Assembly (NCBI GenBank): GCA_016714045.1
Contig: JADJNY010000009.1
Span: 124,001-188,000 of the forward strand
From: Planctomycetota bacterium
GTDB taxonomy: Bacteria > Planctomycetota > UBA1135 > GCA-002686595
DNA length: 64,000 bases
Reading direction: 5' to 3'
Positions 45,312 through 55,495 of the stretch are shown piece by piece. The notes beneath the pieces were generated by a model, which was given only the letters and a program-made list of their open reading frames with translations, was not told the DNA's origin and made no database searches. Both the position numbers and the translations under genes were made by a program. The stretch's first letter is position 1, and each line of letters opens with the position of its first letter.

Positions 45312-45764
45312 TCAGGCGCCAGGTCCGCGGCGCGAGAGCTCTTCGCGCGGGCTGCGGATGCGCGGCCAGAGGTTGACGAAGAAGACGATCACGGCGAGGA
45401 CCTCGAGGCACGCCGCGCCGAAGATCGCGACGCCGAGCGCGTGCGACTGTACGTAGGCAGAGACGAACTCGCCTGTCGCGCGCAGCGTGACGCCGATCGT
45501 GAGCAACCACCACGCGAGCAGCGCGCGCTCCGGCTTGTGACGCCCGTCCCCCTCGGCGGGCTTGGGGAACATCCACTGCGCGACGCCCATGATCAGCATG
45601 AGCAGGAAGCCGATCATCAGGATATGCGTGTGCGCGACGATGTACGGCTGCCGGAGCGTCCCCCACCCCGCGTACTCCGCCGCGCCGATGTGCAGGCCGA
45701 CGAGCAGGCCGAAGACGAGGAAGACGATCGCGGTCTTGAGGTAGCGGCGGGTGATGGCGGGCAC
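45312..45764 (-). CDS. Four-helix membrane protein resembling heme-copper oxidase subunit I
   Basis: Integral membrane protein of 150 residues with four hydrophobic helices. The first two carry histidines in heme-ligand-like places: GLHIGAAEYAGW and VAHTHILMIGFLLMLIMGVA. A WMFPKP turn follows. This matches small proteins annotated as cbb3-type cytochrome oxidase subunit I-like, which are often near hemerythrin or nitric-oxide genes. It is much shorter than a true oxidase subunit and cannot form a copper site. It is the last gene of the CBS-hemerythrin operon. The GTG at 45764 is chosen because the upstream extension looks non-coding. Confidence 0.7.
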   Translation of the reverse strand: MPAITRRYLKTAIVFLVFGLLVGLHIGAAEYAGWGTLRQPYIVAHTHILMIGFLLMLIMGVAQWMFPKPAEGDGRHKPERALLAWWLLTIGVTLRATGEFVSAYVQSHALGVAIFGAACLEVLAVIVFFVNLWPRIRSPREELSRRGPGA

Positions 45765-45871
45765 GCGGAACTCGCTAGGGGTCGAGCGCGCCGGATGGAG
45801 CGCGAGCCGAGAGGATCCCGAGCGCGCGGGCCGTCCGCAAGCCGACCTCGAGGGCGTTCGCTCCGGCGGCC

Positions 45872-46495
45872 TCAGCCGCACGTGCCGCAGCACCCCGGGC
45901 GCGGCACGATGCGCGGCTTGGGCCAGTGGCGCGCCTCGTTCTCGAGGTGGTCGACCACGTCCTCCCAGTGCTGCTCCTGCTTTTCATCCTCGACGCTCGG
46001 CGCCTGGTAGAGCTCGCGCGTGCTCGATCCCATCCGATCGGCCATCGGGTAGAGGATGTGGTTCTCCTTGTCGATGTGCGCGTAGAGCAGCGCGCAGTAC
46101 TGCTCGGCGCGCGCGACGAACTCGCGCCGGACGCCGGCGTCGAGCTGCAGATGCCGCGCGGCCGCGAGCAGGTGCCGCAGGTGGTCGCGCCCCTCCTCGT
46201 GCTCCTGTTTCATCATCGCGAGCGGACCCGCGTCGGCGGGCATCCCGTGCCGCTCCATCCACGGGAAGAGCAAGGCCTCTTCCTTGTGGTGGTGGAAGTG
46301 ATCCGCGTACTCGCGCAGGAAGTCGAGCAGCGCGCTCACCGCGTCCGGGTGGACCTCGGCGCTGACGCGCAGTTGCTCCGCGAGGCGCGCGAGGCAGCCG
46401 AGCCCGCGCGCGACGTGTTCGTGCTCGCCGCGGAGCACGTCCGTGAGCCGGAGGTGCGCGTTCGAGGACTCGCGTTCGTGGACGTGGATCGTCAT
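45872..46495 (-). CDS. Hemerythrin-like di-iron protein
   Basis: Cytoplasmic protein of 207 residues with a hemerythrin HHE domain. Candidate di-iron ligands sit in GEHEHVARGL, DHFHHHKEEALLFPWMER, MKQEHEEGRDHL and AHIDKENHILYPMAD. Such proteins bind oxygen, nitric oxide or peroxide. The C terminus ends in a small cysteine cluster (GCCGTCG) that could bind a metal. It follows the CBS gene by only 7 bases on the same strand, so they form one operon, probably with the downstream heme-copper-oxidase-like gene. Confidence 0.9.
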   Translation of the reverse strand: MTIHVHERESSNAHLRLTDVLRGEHEHVARGLGCLARLAEQLRVSAEVHPDAVSALLDFLREYADHFHHHKEEALLFPWMERHGMPADAGPLAMMKQEHEEGRDHLRHLLAAARHLQLDAGVRREFVARAEQYCALLYAHIDKENHILYPMADRMGSSTRELYQAPSVEDEKQEQHWEDVVDHLENEARHWPKPRIVPRPGCCGTCG

Positions 46496-46502
46496 GACGC
46501 CG

Positions 46503-46943
46503 TCAGCTCCCCCCGTTCATCGGGACGGCCTCGCCCAGGATCCCCTGGTCGACGGCATAGGCCGCGAGCGCGCGCAGCGCATCGGTCGTCGTGAAGAGGC
46601 CGAGCAGCTTGTCGCCGTGCGCCACGACGGCCGTGCCGATCCTGCGCTCCGCCATGCCGAGGGCGACGCGGTCGATCGGCTCCTCGGGCTCGACCGTGTA
46701 GACCTCGCGCACCATCGCTTCCTCGACGAGGACCCGCGCCGGGTCGACGTCCTGCAGCGTCTCGAGCAGGTGCACGTCGCGCTGGCTCAGGATGCCGACG
46801 AGACGGCCCTTCTTGACGACGGGCAGGTGACGGATCGCGTGCAGGCGCATCAGTCGAGCGGCCTCCATCAGCGGCTGCTCGGGGGCGATGACGACGAGCA
46901 CGGTCGACATGAAGCGTTCGATCGGGGCGACCTGGGTGGGCAT
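46503..46943 (-). CDS. Tandem CBS-domain protein
   Basis: Small regulatory protein of 146 residues made of two CBS motifs: the first contains LHAIRHLPVVKKGRLVGILS plus QRDVH, the second AERRIGTAVVAHGDKLLGLF plus TTTDALRAL. CBS pairs bind adenosine nucleotides and report energy or redox state. An excellent AGGAGGTG ribosome-binding site lies 7 bases before the ATG at 46943. It is first in the minus-strand operon with hemerythrin. No effector domain is fused, so it probably acts on a partner protein. Confidence 0.92.
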   Translation of the reverse strand: MPTQVAPIERFMSTVLVVIAPEQPLMEAARLMRLHAIRHLPVVKKGRLVGILSQRDVHLLETLQDVDPARVLVEEAMVREVYTVEPEEPIDRVALGMAERRIGTAVVAHGDKLLGLFTTTDALRALAAYAVDQGILGEAVPMNGGS

Positions 46944-47363
46944 GACACACCTCCTCGGTCCTTTCTACGTCCGTTCCGCCGTCGAGGAACGTACGTCGAG
47001 GTGGGCACGGGTCCAGGGCAGTCGTCGCAGCCCGCGCACCCCCTCGTTGCGGCCTGCGAACGCGCCACCTCGTGCCCCCGAGCGGGACGTTCGGGCCGCG
47101 CGCCGCCTGTGGACGCGCCTCCTCGTGCGCGCCGAGCGGAGCGTTCGGCCCGCGCGCCGTCGGTCCGACGCGTGGACTCGGGCCGCGCTTCGTCCACGCC
47201 GGAGCGCGCGGCGCTCGAATCACCCTCCTGGCAACGGCTCGGGACACCGCGCCCGGCCTCCTTCACCGACGTCGGTCGGGCTCCCCGGACGCCCGGACCG
47301 GCTCGAGCGCGAACGGAACGGGTCGGAGCATCCGTCCAGGCGCTCCCCTAGACTGGCGCGCGC
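46944..47363. other. Divergent intergenic region between the CBS operon and the galactosidase operon
   Basis: About 420 bases with no convincing gene. It contains an imperfect direct repeat (listed separately) and presumably the promoters of both operons. Confidence 0.4.
47061..47168. repeat. Two imperfect direct copies of about 54 bp
   Basis: The copies at about 47061-47114 and 47114-47168 share blocks such as CGCGCC-CCTCGTGC, CGAGCGG, CGTTCGG and CCGCGCGCCG. They are adjacent and in a divergent promoter region. Confidence 0.55.
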
Positions 47364-49713
47364 ATGAACCGGCTCCGCTCGACGATCGTCCTCGCGCTCG
47401 CACTCCTCGGCGCCTGCGCCACCCCGAAGCGCGCGCCGGCACCGAAGGCCGTCGCGCACACGTTCGCGATCGGCGCGACCGACTTCCTCCTCGACGGGCA
47501 GCCGTTCGTGATCCGCTCCGGCGAGATGCACGCCGCGCGCATCCCCGCCGCGTACTGGCGGCACCGTCTGCGCATGGTGCGCGCGATGGGCTGCAACACG
47601 GTGTGCGCGTACCTCTTCTGGAACCAGCACGAACCGCGCCCCGGCGAGTTCGTCTTCACGGGCGCCGCCGACGTCGCGCAGTACTGCCGGATCGCGCAGG
47701 AGGAAGGGCTCTGGGTCATCCTCCGCCCCGGCCCGTACGCGTGCGCCGAGTGGGAGTTCGGCGGGTTCCCTTGGTGGCTCCTGAAGGAAGAGGGGCTGCA
47801 GCTGCGCACGCGCGACCCGCGCTACGTGGCCGCGGTGCAGCGCTACCTCGCGCGCGTCGGAGCGGAACTCGCGCCGCTGCAGGTCTCGCGCGGCGGCCCG
47901 ATTCTGATGGTGCAGGTCGAGAACGAGTACGGGAGCTACGGGAAGGACAAGGAGTACATCGGCGCGGTGCGCGACGCGCTCGTCACCGCGGGCTTCGAAG
48001 TCCCGCTCTTCACGTGCGACGGGCCGTCGCAGCTCCCGAACGACGTGCGCGACGACGTCTTCTCGGTCGTGAACTTCGGCGGCGACCCGAAGAGCGCGTT
48101 CGAGGCGCTGCGCAAGGTCCGTCCGACGGGTCCGCTCATGTGCGGCGAGTACTACCCGGGCTGGTTCGACTCGTGGGGCAAGACGCACCACACGGGCAAG
48201 CTCGACGGCATCCTCGCGGATCTCGGGTCGATGCTCGCGAACCGACAGTCGTTCTCGATCTACATGGCGCACGGCGGAACGAGCTTCGGCTTCACGGCGG
48301 GCGCGAACTCGCCGCCGTTCTCACCCCAGTCGACGAGCTACGACTACGACGCGCCGATCGACGAAGCGGGACGCGCGACGCCGAAGTTCCACGCCATCCG
48401 AGCGCTGTTCGCGCAGCACTTGAACCCCGGTGAGACGCTGCCGGTCGTTCCCGCTCCGAACGCGATCCGCTCCGTGCCTTCGTTCCGCCTCACCGAAGCG
48501 GCGCCCGTGCTGCCGCAGGGCGGCGCGATGACGAAGTCGGCCGCGCCGCGCACCTTCGAGGAACTCGACGTCCCCCATGGTTGCGTGCTCTACCGCGCGC
48601 AGCTCCCGGCCGGCGGACCCGCGTCGCTGCGCATCGTCGAGCCGCACGACCTCGTCTGGATCCTGGTGGACGGGAAGCGCGTCGACGCGCTCGACCGACG
48701 GACGGGCAAGAACTCGATCAAGCTCGGCGCGCGCGAACGAGGCGACGCTCGAGCTCTTCGTCGAGGCGATGGGACGCGTCAATTACGGCCCGCACCTGCA
48801 CGACGAGAAGGGCATCACGGAGAAGGTCGAGCTCGTCGACGAGCGCGGCGCGCGCGAGCTCGGCCCGTGGGAGCAGGTTCCGCACCCCTTCGACGCGGCG
48901 CACCTCGCGCGGCTCGCGTTCTCGCGCGCGGACGCGCCGCTCGGCGTGCCCGCCGTCTATCGCGGCTCGTTCGAGCTCGACCGCGTCGGCGACACGTTCC
49001 TCGACACGCGCGGTTGGAGCAAGGGTGCCGTGTGGATCAACGGCCACGCGCTCGGGCGTTACTGGAAGATCGGGCCACAGCAGACGCTCTACGTGCCGGG
49101 ATGCTGGCTGAAGGCGGGCACGAACACCGTGCTCGTCCTCGACGTCGACGGCGGGACGACGACGCTGTCGCTCGCGGGCCTCGACTACCCGATCCTCGAT
49201 CAACCCGCCGACGACGTGGCGACGCCGAAGAAGCTGCGCAAGCCGGGGCAGGAGCTCGCGCTCGCGGGCCGGATCCCCGTCGCGGAGGACACGTTCGCGG
49301 ACGGCGCGAAGGACCAGCAGGTCGTGTTCCCGGCCGTGAAGGCGCGCTACGTCGCGCTCGTCGCGAAGAACGCGCAGCGCGACGACGCGTTCACGACGCT
49401 CGCCGAGCTCTACCTGCTCGGCCCCGGCGGCACGGAACTCCCGCGCTCGAACTGGAGCGTGCTGTGGGCCGACAGCGAGGAGGTCGAGTCGGAGAACGGC
49501 TCCGCGCAAAACGTCGTCGACGGCGACCCGCAGACGTTCTGGCACACGCAGTGGTCCAGCGCGAAACCCGCCCACCCGCACGCCATCGTGCTCGACCTCG
49601 GCCAGGAAGAGACGCTGACGGGCCTGCGCTGCATCCCGCGACAGAACAGCGCGAACGGCCGGATCCGGCAATGGGCGCTCTACACGTCGAAGGAGCCCTT
49701 CGCGGGGCTCTGA
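47364..49713 (+). CDS. GH35 beta-galactosidase, lipoprotein (frame interrupted near 48732)
   Basis: Exported glycoside hydrolase of about 784 residues that removes terminal beta-linked galactose. The signal ends in a lipobox (LALLGAC). The GH35 barrel shows IRSGEMHAARIP, LFWNQHEP, RPGPYACAEWEFGGFP, the acid/base Glu in VQVENEYGSYG and the nucleophile Glu in LMCGEYYPGWFDSWG. Then come a jelly-roll domain (GAVWINGHALGRYW) and an F5/8-type carbohydrate-binding domain (VVDGDPQTFWHTQWSS), which ends early at PFAGL. The frame changes in the CG run at 48728-48735 (..SIKLGA / ANEATLELF..); restoring one GC unit joins them. First gene of the sugar operon. Confidence 0.88.
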
Positions 49714-50036
49714 GCGCGCGGTCCGCGACGGCGCGCGCCGGACTCGGCGCGCCGCGCCCCTGCACGAAGGCGTGCGCGCGCGGCGACCGATCCCGTCCCG
49801 ACGCCAAGGGCGATTCGCGAGCTCGTCCCGACGCCGTCCGCGACGGCCGATCGCATCCCGACCGGGCTCGCGGCGCCGGCCCCGTACCGACCGCGGCCGC
49901 GACTCCCGAGTCTCTCCGTCACGAACGATCCCCGCGAATCGAGGAAGCCGGCGCCGCCCGCGTCGTCGAGCGGCCGCCGCTCGCGGACGCTGGACCCATC
50001 ACCCGCTCGACCGCACGCTGGCCACCGAGGTCCCGC
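49714..50036. other. Intergenic region between the GH35 and GH36 genes
   Basis: About 320 bases, open in the frame of the upstream GH35 start but with Arg/Pro-rich shadow composition and no domain. It contains degenerate repeats of CCCGACGCC-like words. I see no gene. It may hold the missing tail of the GH35 carbohydrate-binding domain if another frameshift is present. Confidence 0.35.
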
Positions 50037-51930
50037 ATGCTCCCCCTGTTCCTCTGCGTCTTGCTCCAAGCCCCCGCGCCCGTCGCGCCGCGTCCCGCGG
50101 AGCCGGCACCGGCTGTCGTGCGCCCCGCGCAACCCGTCGCCGACCCGACGACCGCGCTGCTCGCTGCGTTGAAGGTGAGCGCGAGCCGCCTCGTCTTCGT
50201 CGACCCCACTTCCCCCGCGACGAAGAAGGTCCACCTCGTCCGCCAGTGGCAAGGCTCCTTCTGCCGCTTCCAGGTCAACAACGCCGGCGACGAACCCGTC
50301 GCGCTGCGCGAGATCGTCCTCTTCGAGGTCGACCACGCGCTCCCCGCCACGACGAAGGTCCACGGCGAGGGCTTCCAGATGCTCTCCCAAACCGCCGGCA
50401 CGCTCGGCGCGCTCGAAGACCTCGAACCCTACACGGATCGCGGCCACTACCGGCTCGCGGAGCCCGAGGGGTTCCGCAGCGTCTACGGCGCGCTCCACCT
50501 CGCGCCGCCCGCGGGACGCGCGCTGCTCTTCGGCTTCGCGTCGTGCGCGCTTCGCGGGCCGCTTCGACGTCGCTCCGACGCGGCTTCGCGCCGTGCTCGA
50601 CGGGGAAGGCCGCTCGATCGAGCCTGGGACGAGCTGGGACCTCGAGGAGCTGTGGTTCGACGCGGGCACGGAGCGCGACGAGCTCTACGGCGCGCTCGCG
50701 AAGGCGATCCAAGCGCACCATCCGCGCCGTGAGTGCGGCCCCGCGCCGACCGGCTGGTGCTCGTGGGAGCCCTTCGGCCCGAAGGTGACCGCGCGCGATG
50801 TCACCGAGAACCTCGCCGCGATCCAGAAGCACGTGCCCGCGCTGCGCTACGTGCAGATCGACGACGGCTACCAACCGCACATGGGCGACTGGCTCGAGAC
50901 CGGCCCCGCGTTCGGCGGCGACGTGAAGAAGGTGCTCGCGGAGATCGACCGTGCGGCGCTGGAGCCCGCATTGTGGGTCGCGCCGTTCATCGCGGACGGC
51001 GAGTCGAAGCTCTTCCGCGAGCATCCCGCGTGGTTCGTGCAAGGCGCGGACGGGAAACCGCTGCGCTCGGACACCGTCGGCTTCGGCGGATGGCGCCTCG
51101 GGCCCTGGTATGCGCTCGACGGCACGCATCCGGACGCACAGAAGCACCTCGAGCAGCTCTTCCGCACGCTGCGCGAGAACTGGGGCGTCACGTACTTCAA
51201 GCTCGACGCGCTGTACTGGGGCGCGCTCCCCGGCGCTCGCTTCCACGATCCGTCCGCGACGCGCGTCGAAGCGTTTCGGCGCGGGATGGAGGCGATCCGG
51301 CGCGGAGCAGGCGACGCGTTCCTCCTCGGCTGCAACCACCCCTTGTGGCCGTCGCTCGGCCTGCTCGACGGCAGCCGCACGTCGATGGACGTCGCACGCA
51401 ACTACGCGTCCTTCGCGAGCACCGGGCGCGAGAACCTCTTGCGCCGCTGGATGAACGGCCGGTTGTGGTGGAACGACCCCGACTGCGCGCTCCTCGGCCC
51501 GGGACCGAGCGAAAACGAGCTCGCGTTCCACGCCGCGCTGCTCGTCGCGAACGGCGGGATGATCCTGTCCGGCGACGACCTGCGGAAGCTCCCGGCGCTC
51601 CAGCGCGAAGTGCTCCAACGCCTCGCGTCGATCCCCTCGGATGCGCGGCGCACGTGGGACGACCGGCTCGAGCACGTGAAAGTGACGTGGGGCAACGTCG
51701 AGCTCCACGCGCTGCTCAATTGGGGCGAGACGCCGCTCGCGCTCCCGCTCCACTTCGACAAGACGGTGCACCTCTCCGACGCGTGGACCGGGAAGGACCT
51801 CGGGCCGGCGCGCGGCCGCTACACGCCGCCCCTCGCCCCCCACTCGGGTCGCGTGATCGAGGTCCGACCGGCGCCGTCGCCGTCGAAGCCCGCGCGCGAC
51901 ACCGAGAAGCGCGACCCGCCCAAGCAATGA
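50037..51930 (+). CDS. GH36-type alpha-galactosidase (frame interrupted near 50547)
   Basis: Exported glycoside hydrolase of about 631 residues with signal peptide MLPLFLCVLLQAPAP. An N-terminal beta-sandwich leads to the melibiase-type barrel: PTGWCSWEPFGPKVT, LRYVQIDDGYQPHMGDW, the nucleophile Asp in YFKLDALYWG and a candidate acid/base Asp in RTSMDVARNY. The frame changes in the GCGCGC run at 50544-50550 (..LFGFASC / RFAGRFDVAP..); adding one GC unit repairs it. The stop TGA overlaps the araF start (ATGA). In families GH27/GH36 the same active site can cleave beta-L-arabinopyranosides, which would fit the arabinose transporter downstream. Confidence 0.85.
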
Positions 51931-52928
51931 ACCTCCGACTCCTCGCCGCCGTCCTCGCCCTCGTCGTTCCGCTCGGAGCTTGCGACGGCGGAGGCGGCGG
52001 GAGTCCGGCGGCGGCGACGACGAAGCTCGGCTTCCTCGTGAAGCAACCCGAGGAGCCGTGGTTCCAGCTCGAGTGGGCGTTCGCGGACAAGGCGCAGGCG
52101 GAGCTCGGCTTCACGCTCGTGAAGATCGGCGTGCCCGATGGTGAGAAGACGCTCTCGGCGATCGACAACCTCGCGGCGCAAGGTGCGGCGGGCTTCGTGA
52201 TCTGCACGCCCGACGTGCGCCTCGGCCCGGCGATCGCGGCGAAGGCGCGCAGCCACAAGATGAAGCTGATCGCCGTCGACGACCGATTCCTCGGCGCGGA
52301 CGGCCAGCCGATGCAGGATGTGCACTACCTCGGCATCTCGGCGCGCGCGATCGGCGAGGACGTCGGGCGCGCGCTCGCCGCCGAGGCGCAGCGCCGCGGC
52401 TGGAAGAACGAGGAGCTCGGAGTTTGCGTCGTGACGTACGACGAGCTCGACACGGCGCGCGAGCGCACCGACGGCGCGCGAGCGGCGCTCCGCGCGGCGG
52501 GGGTGCCCGACGCGCGCGTCTTCCTCGCGCCGGAGAAAGCGCCCGAGATTCCGGCGGCGCTCGACGCGACGAACGCGCTCCTTTCGCAGCACGCCGACGT
52601 CAAGCAGTGGCTCGTGTGCGGCATGAACGACAACAGCGTGCTCGGCGCCGTGCGCGCGCTCGAAGGCCGCGGCTTCGATGCCGACCACGTGATCGCGATC
52701 GGGATCAACGGGACGGACTGCATCGAGGAGCTGCGCAAGGCGAAGCCGACCGGTTTCTACGGATCGATGCTGCTCTCGGCGCGCGAGCACGGCCACCGGA
52801 CGATCTCGATGCTCCATGCGTGGTGCAAGGACGGCGTCGAGCCGCCGCTCGACACGCGCACGACGGGCATCCTGATCACGCGCTCCAACTTCGAGCAGGT
52901 CCTCGCGGAGCAAGGCGTCACGCGCTGA
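51927..52928 (+). CDS. araF: L-arabinose ABC transporter substrate-binding protein AraF
   Basis: Lipoprotein-type periplasmic sugar-binding protein of 333 residues; lipobox LGAC followed by a Gly-rich linker. The mature sequence closely follows the E. coli AraF I remember: KLGFLVKQPEEPWFQ, then DGEKTLSAIDNLAAQGA and GFVICTPD, IAVDDRF, DELDTARERTDGA and GMNDNSVLGAVRALEG, TGFYGSML and ILITRSNF. AraF binds L-arabinopyranose and also D-galactose. The ATG overlaps the stop of the GH36 gene and the next gene (ATPase) begins 92 bases later, so this is one operon. Confidence 0.93.
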   Translation: MNLRLLAAVLALVVPLGACDGGGGGSPAAATTKLGFLVKQPEEPWFQLEWAFADKAQAELGFTLVKIGVPDGEKTLSAIDNLAAQGAAGFVICTPDVRLGPAIAAKARSHKMKLIAVDDRFLGADGQPMQDVHYLGISARAIGEDVGRALAAEAQRRGWKNEELGVCVVTYDELDTARERTDGARAALRAAGVPDARVFLAPEKAPEIPAALDATNALLSQHADVKQWLVCGMNDNSVLGAVRALEGRGFDADHVIAIGINGTDCIEELRKAKPTGFYGSMLLSAREHGHRTISMLHAWCKDGVEPPLDTRTTGILITRSNFEQVLAEQGVTR

Positions 52929-53020
52929 CGCGGAGGCCGCGCGCGGCGCTTCGCGCGCGACGGTAGAGCCGCTAGAGTACGCGCGTCCCCGCTCGTCGGC
53001 CGCGCCGACGACGTCCCCGC

Positions 53021-54537
53021 GTGCCCCCCAGCGAGCCCCTCCTCCGTTTCCGCGGCGTCTCGAAGACGTTCGGCGCCGTGCGCGCGCTCGACGACGTCTC
53101 GTTCGACGTGCGCGCCGGGAGCGTGCACGCGTTGCTCGGGGAGAACGGCGCGGGCAAGTCGACGCTGCTCAAGGTGCTCAGCGGCGCGCACGCGCCGACC
53201 GCGGGCGCCGTGGAGCTCGACGGACGACCGTGCGCGTTCGCGTCGCCGGCGCAGGCCTTCGCCGCGGGCATCGCGGTCATCTACCAGGAGCTGCACCTCG
53301 TCCCCGAGATGTCGGTCGAGGAGAACCTGTTCCTGGGGCATCTGCCGGCGCGCTTCGGCCTGGTCGATCGCCGCGCACTGAGGGAGCGCGCGAGCGAGCT
53401 CCTCGCGCGCGTCGCGCCGGAGATCGATCCCGCGCGAAGGCTCGCATCGCTGTCGCTCGGCGAGCGCCAGATGGTCGAGATCGCGAAGGCGCTGTCGCGC
53501 GGCGCGCGCGTGCTCGCGTTCGACGAGCCGACCTCCAGCCTCTCCGCGCGCGAGACCGAGCGGCTCTTCGCGGTCATCCGCACGCTGCGCGACGCGGGCG
53601 CCGCCCTGCTCTATGTCACGCACCGGCTCGACGAGGTGTTCGCGCTGTGCGATGCCGCGAGCGTCCTGCGCGACGGTCGACACGTGACGAGCTTCCAGGC
53701 GCTCGCGGGCGTCACGAAGGACGAGCTCGTGCGGACCATGGTCGGTCGCGAGATCACCGACGTGTTCGGCTGGCGCCCGCGCGCGACCGGCGCCGTGATG
53801 CTCGAGGTCGACGCGCTCGCGGGTCCGGGGATCGCCAGTCCGATCTCGCTGCGCGTCGCCGCGGGCGAGATCGTCGGCGTGTTCGGGCTCGTCGGCGCGG
53901 GGCGCACCGAGCTGCTCCGCGTGCTCTTCGGCGCCGCGCGCAAGACCGCCGGCCGCGTGCGGGTCGCGGGGAGCGAGCTCGACGCGCGCTCGCCGCGCGA
54001 CGCGATCGCAGCCGGGATCGCGCTGTGCCCGGAGGACCGGCGCAAGGAGGGGCTGTTCCCGGGCCTCTCGGTGCTCGAGAACCTGAACGTCAGCGCGCGG
54101 GAGCGGCACGCGCGCGCCGGCTTCGTGCTCGACGGACGATGGGAGCGCGAGCACGCGGGAGCGCAGATCGCGCGCCTCGCGATCAAGACGGCGTCGCCCG
54201 CGCAAGCGATCGGGATGCTCTCGGGCGGCAACCAGCAGAAGGCCGTCTTCGGGCGCTGGCTCGAGGGCGAGCCGCGCGTGTTGTTGCTCGACGAACCGAC
54301 GCGCGGGGTCGACGTCGGAGCGCGGAGCGAGCTCTACGGGATCCTCTACGACCTCGCGCGCCGCGGCGCCGGCATCCTGATGGTCTCGAGCGACCTGCCC
54401 GAGGTGCTCGGCGTCGCCGACCGCGTGCTCGTGATGCGGCAGGGCGCGCTGTCCGGCGAGCTGCGCGCGCCGACGCGACGCCGGAGCGCGTGCTGGAGCT
54501 CGCGCTCCCGCGGGCCGCGGAAGAAGGCGCGCGATGA
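53021..54537 (+). CDS. araG: Sugar ABC transporter ATP-binding protein AraG (frame interrupted near 54466)
   Basis: Cytoplasmic ATPase of about 505 residues with two nucleotide-binding domains, the class-2 sugar importer layout (AraG/RbsA/MglA). The first domain has Walker A GENGAGKST, signature LSLGERQMVEIAKAL and Walker B VLAFDEPTS. The second has the degenerate Walker A GLVGAGRTEL, signature LSGGNQQKAVFGRWL and LLLDEPTRGVDVG. The normal C terminus (ADATPERVLELALPRAAEEG) is in another frame after the CG run at 54463-54470. Removing one CG gives GELRADATPERV.. and the stop at 54535-54537, which overlaps the permease start (ATGA). Without repair it reads as a false fusion to the permease. Confidence 0.9.
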
Positions 54538-55495
54538 GCGCCGCGGGCCGATCCTCCGCGCTCCTCGAAGCGCGCCGGCATCAGGGCTCGTGTTCGCGCT
54601 GCTCTTCGGCGCCTGCGCGCTCTTCGTCCCGAACTTCCTCTCGCACGCGAACGTCGAAGGCCTCCTGCTCTCCGTGAGCACGATCGGCCTCGTCGCCTGC
54701 ACGATGCTCTTCTGCCTCGCGTCGGGGAGTTTCGACCTGTCCGTGGGCTCGACCGTCGCGTGCACGGGGGTCGTGTGCGCCGTCGTGCTGCGGGACACGG
54801 GGAGCCTCGCGTTCGGCGTGCTCGCGGCGCTCGCCACGGGCCTCGTCGTCGGGCTCGTGAACGGCGCCGCGGTCGCGTACGGCAAGCTGAACCCGCTGAT
54901 CACGACGCTCGCGACGATGCAGATCGTGCGCGGCGCGGGCTACATCGCGAACGACGGCAAGGCGATCGGCATCGGGGACGAGCGCTTCTTCGCGCTCGGC
55001 AGCGCGCGACCGCTCGCGGGCGTTCCGCTCCTCGACTTCCCGCTCCCGGTGTGGATCGCGGTGTTCGCGATGCTCGCGTTCGGGCTCCTGCTCGCGCGTA
55101 CCACGTTCGGCAGGGCGACGCTCGCGATCGGGGGGAACCCGGAGGCGGCGCGGCTCGCGGGGCTGCCCGTGGAGCGAGTGCAGCTCGCGATCTTCGCGTT
55201 GCAAGGCCTCGTGTGCGCCGGAGCGGGACTCGTGCTCGCCGCGCGGATGACCAGCGGGCAGCCGATGAGCTCGCAGGGGCTCGAGCTCGAGGTGATCAGC
55301 GCGTGCGTGCTCGGCGGCGTCTCGCTCGCGGGCGGAACGGGCTCGATGCTCGCCGTCGTCGCGGGTGTGCTGATCCTCGGCCTGGTCCAGAACGCGATGA
55401 GCCTGCTCAACATCGACTCGTTCTGGCAGTACGTCGCGCGCGGATCGATCCTGCTCGGCGCGGTGCTCTTCGATCGGTGGCGCAGCCGACGCTGA
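54534..55495 (+). CDS. araH: Sugar ABC transporter permease AraH (frame interrupted near 54572)
   Basis: Membrane permease of about 320 residues of the AraH/RbsC family with eight to ten hydrophobic helices (SGLVFALLFGACALFVPNFL; VVGLVNGAAVAYGKLNPLIT; ALQGLVCAGAGLVLAARMTS). The family motif GGNPEAARLAGLPVERV is present, as is the LGGVSLAGGTGS loop near the C terminus. The ATG at 54534 overlaps the araG stop. Its first ~12 codons are in a different frame from the rest; removing one CG from the run at 54570-54575 would join them (SSALLEAPASGLVFA). It completes the AraFGH importer. Confidence 0.9.

Noticed and set aside
15030..49713. Calling the coiled-coil, kinase and GH35 genes pseudogenes
   Set aside because: Each has one or two frame changes only, and domains on both sides are otherwise intact with catalytic residues kept. 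Consensus error is more likely than decay.
53021..55495. A genuine ATPase-permease fusion protein
   Set aside because: Natural stop and start codons exist in the neighbouring frames, and small CG changes restore two normal araG and araH genes.
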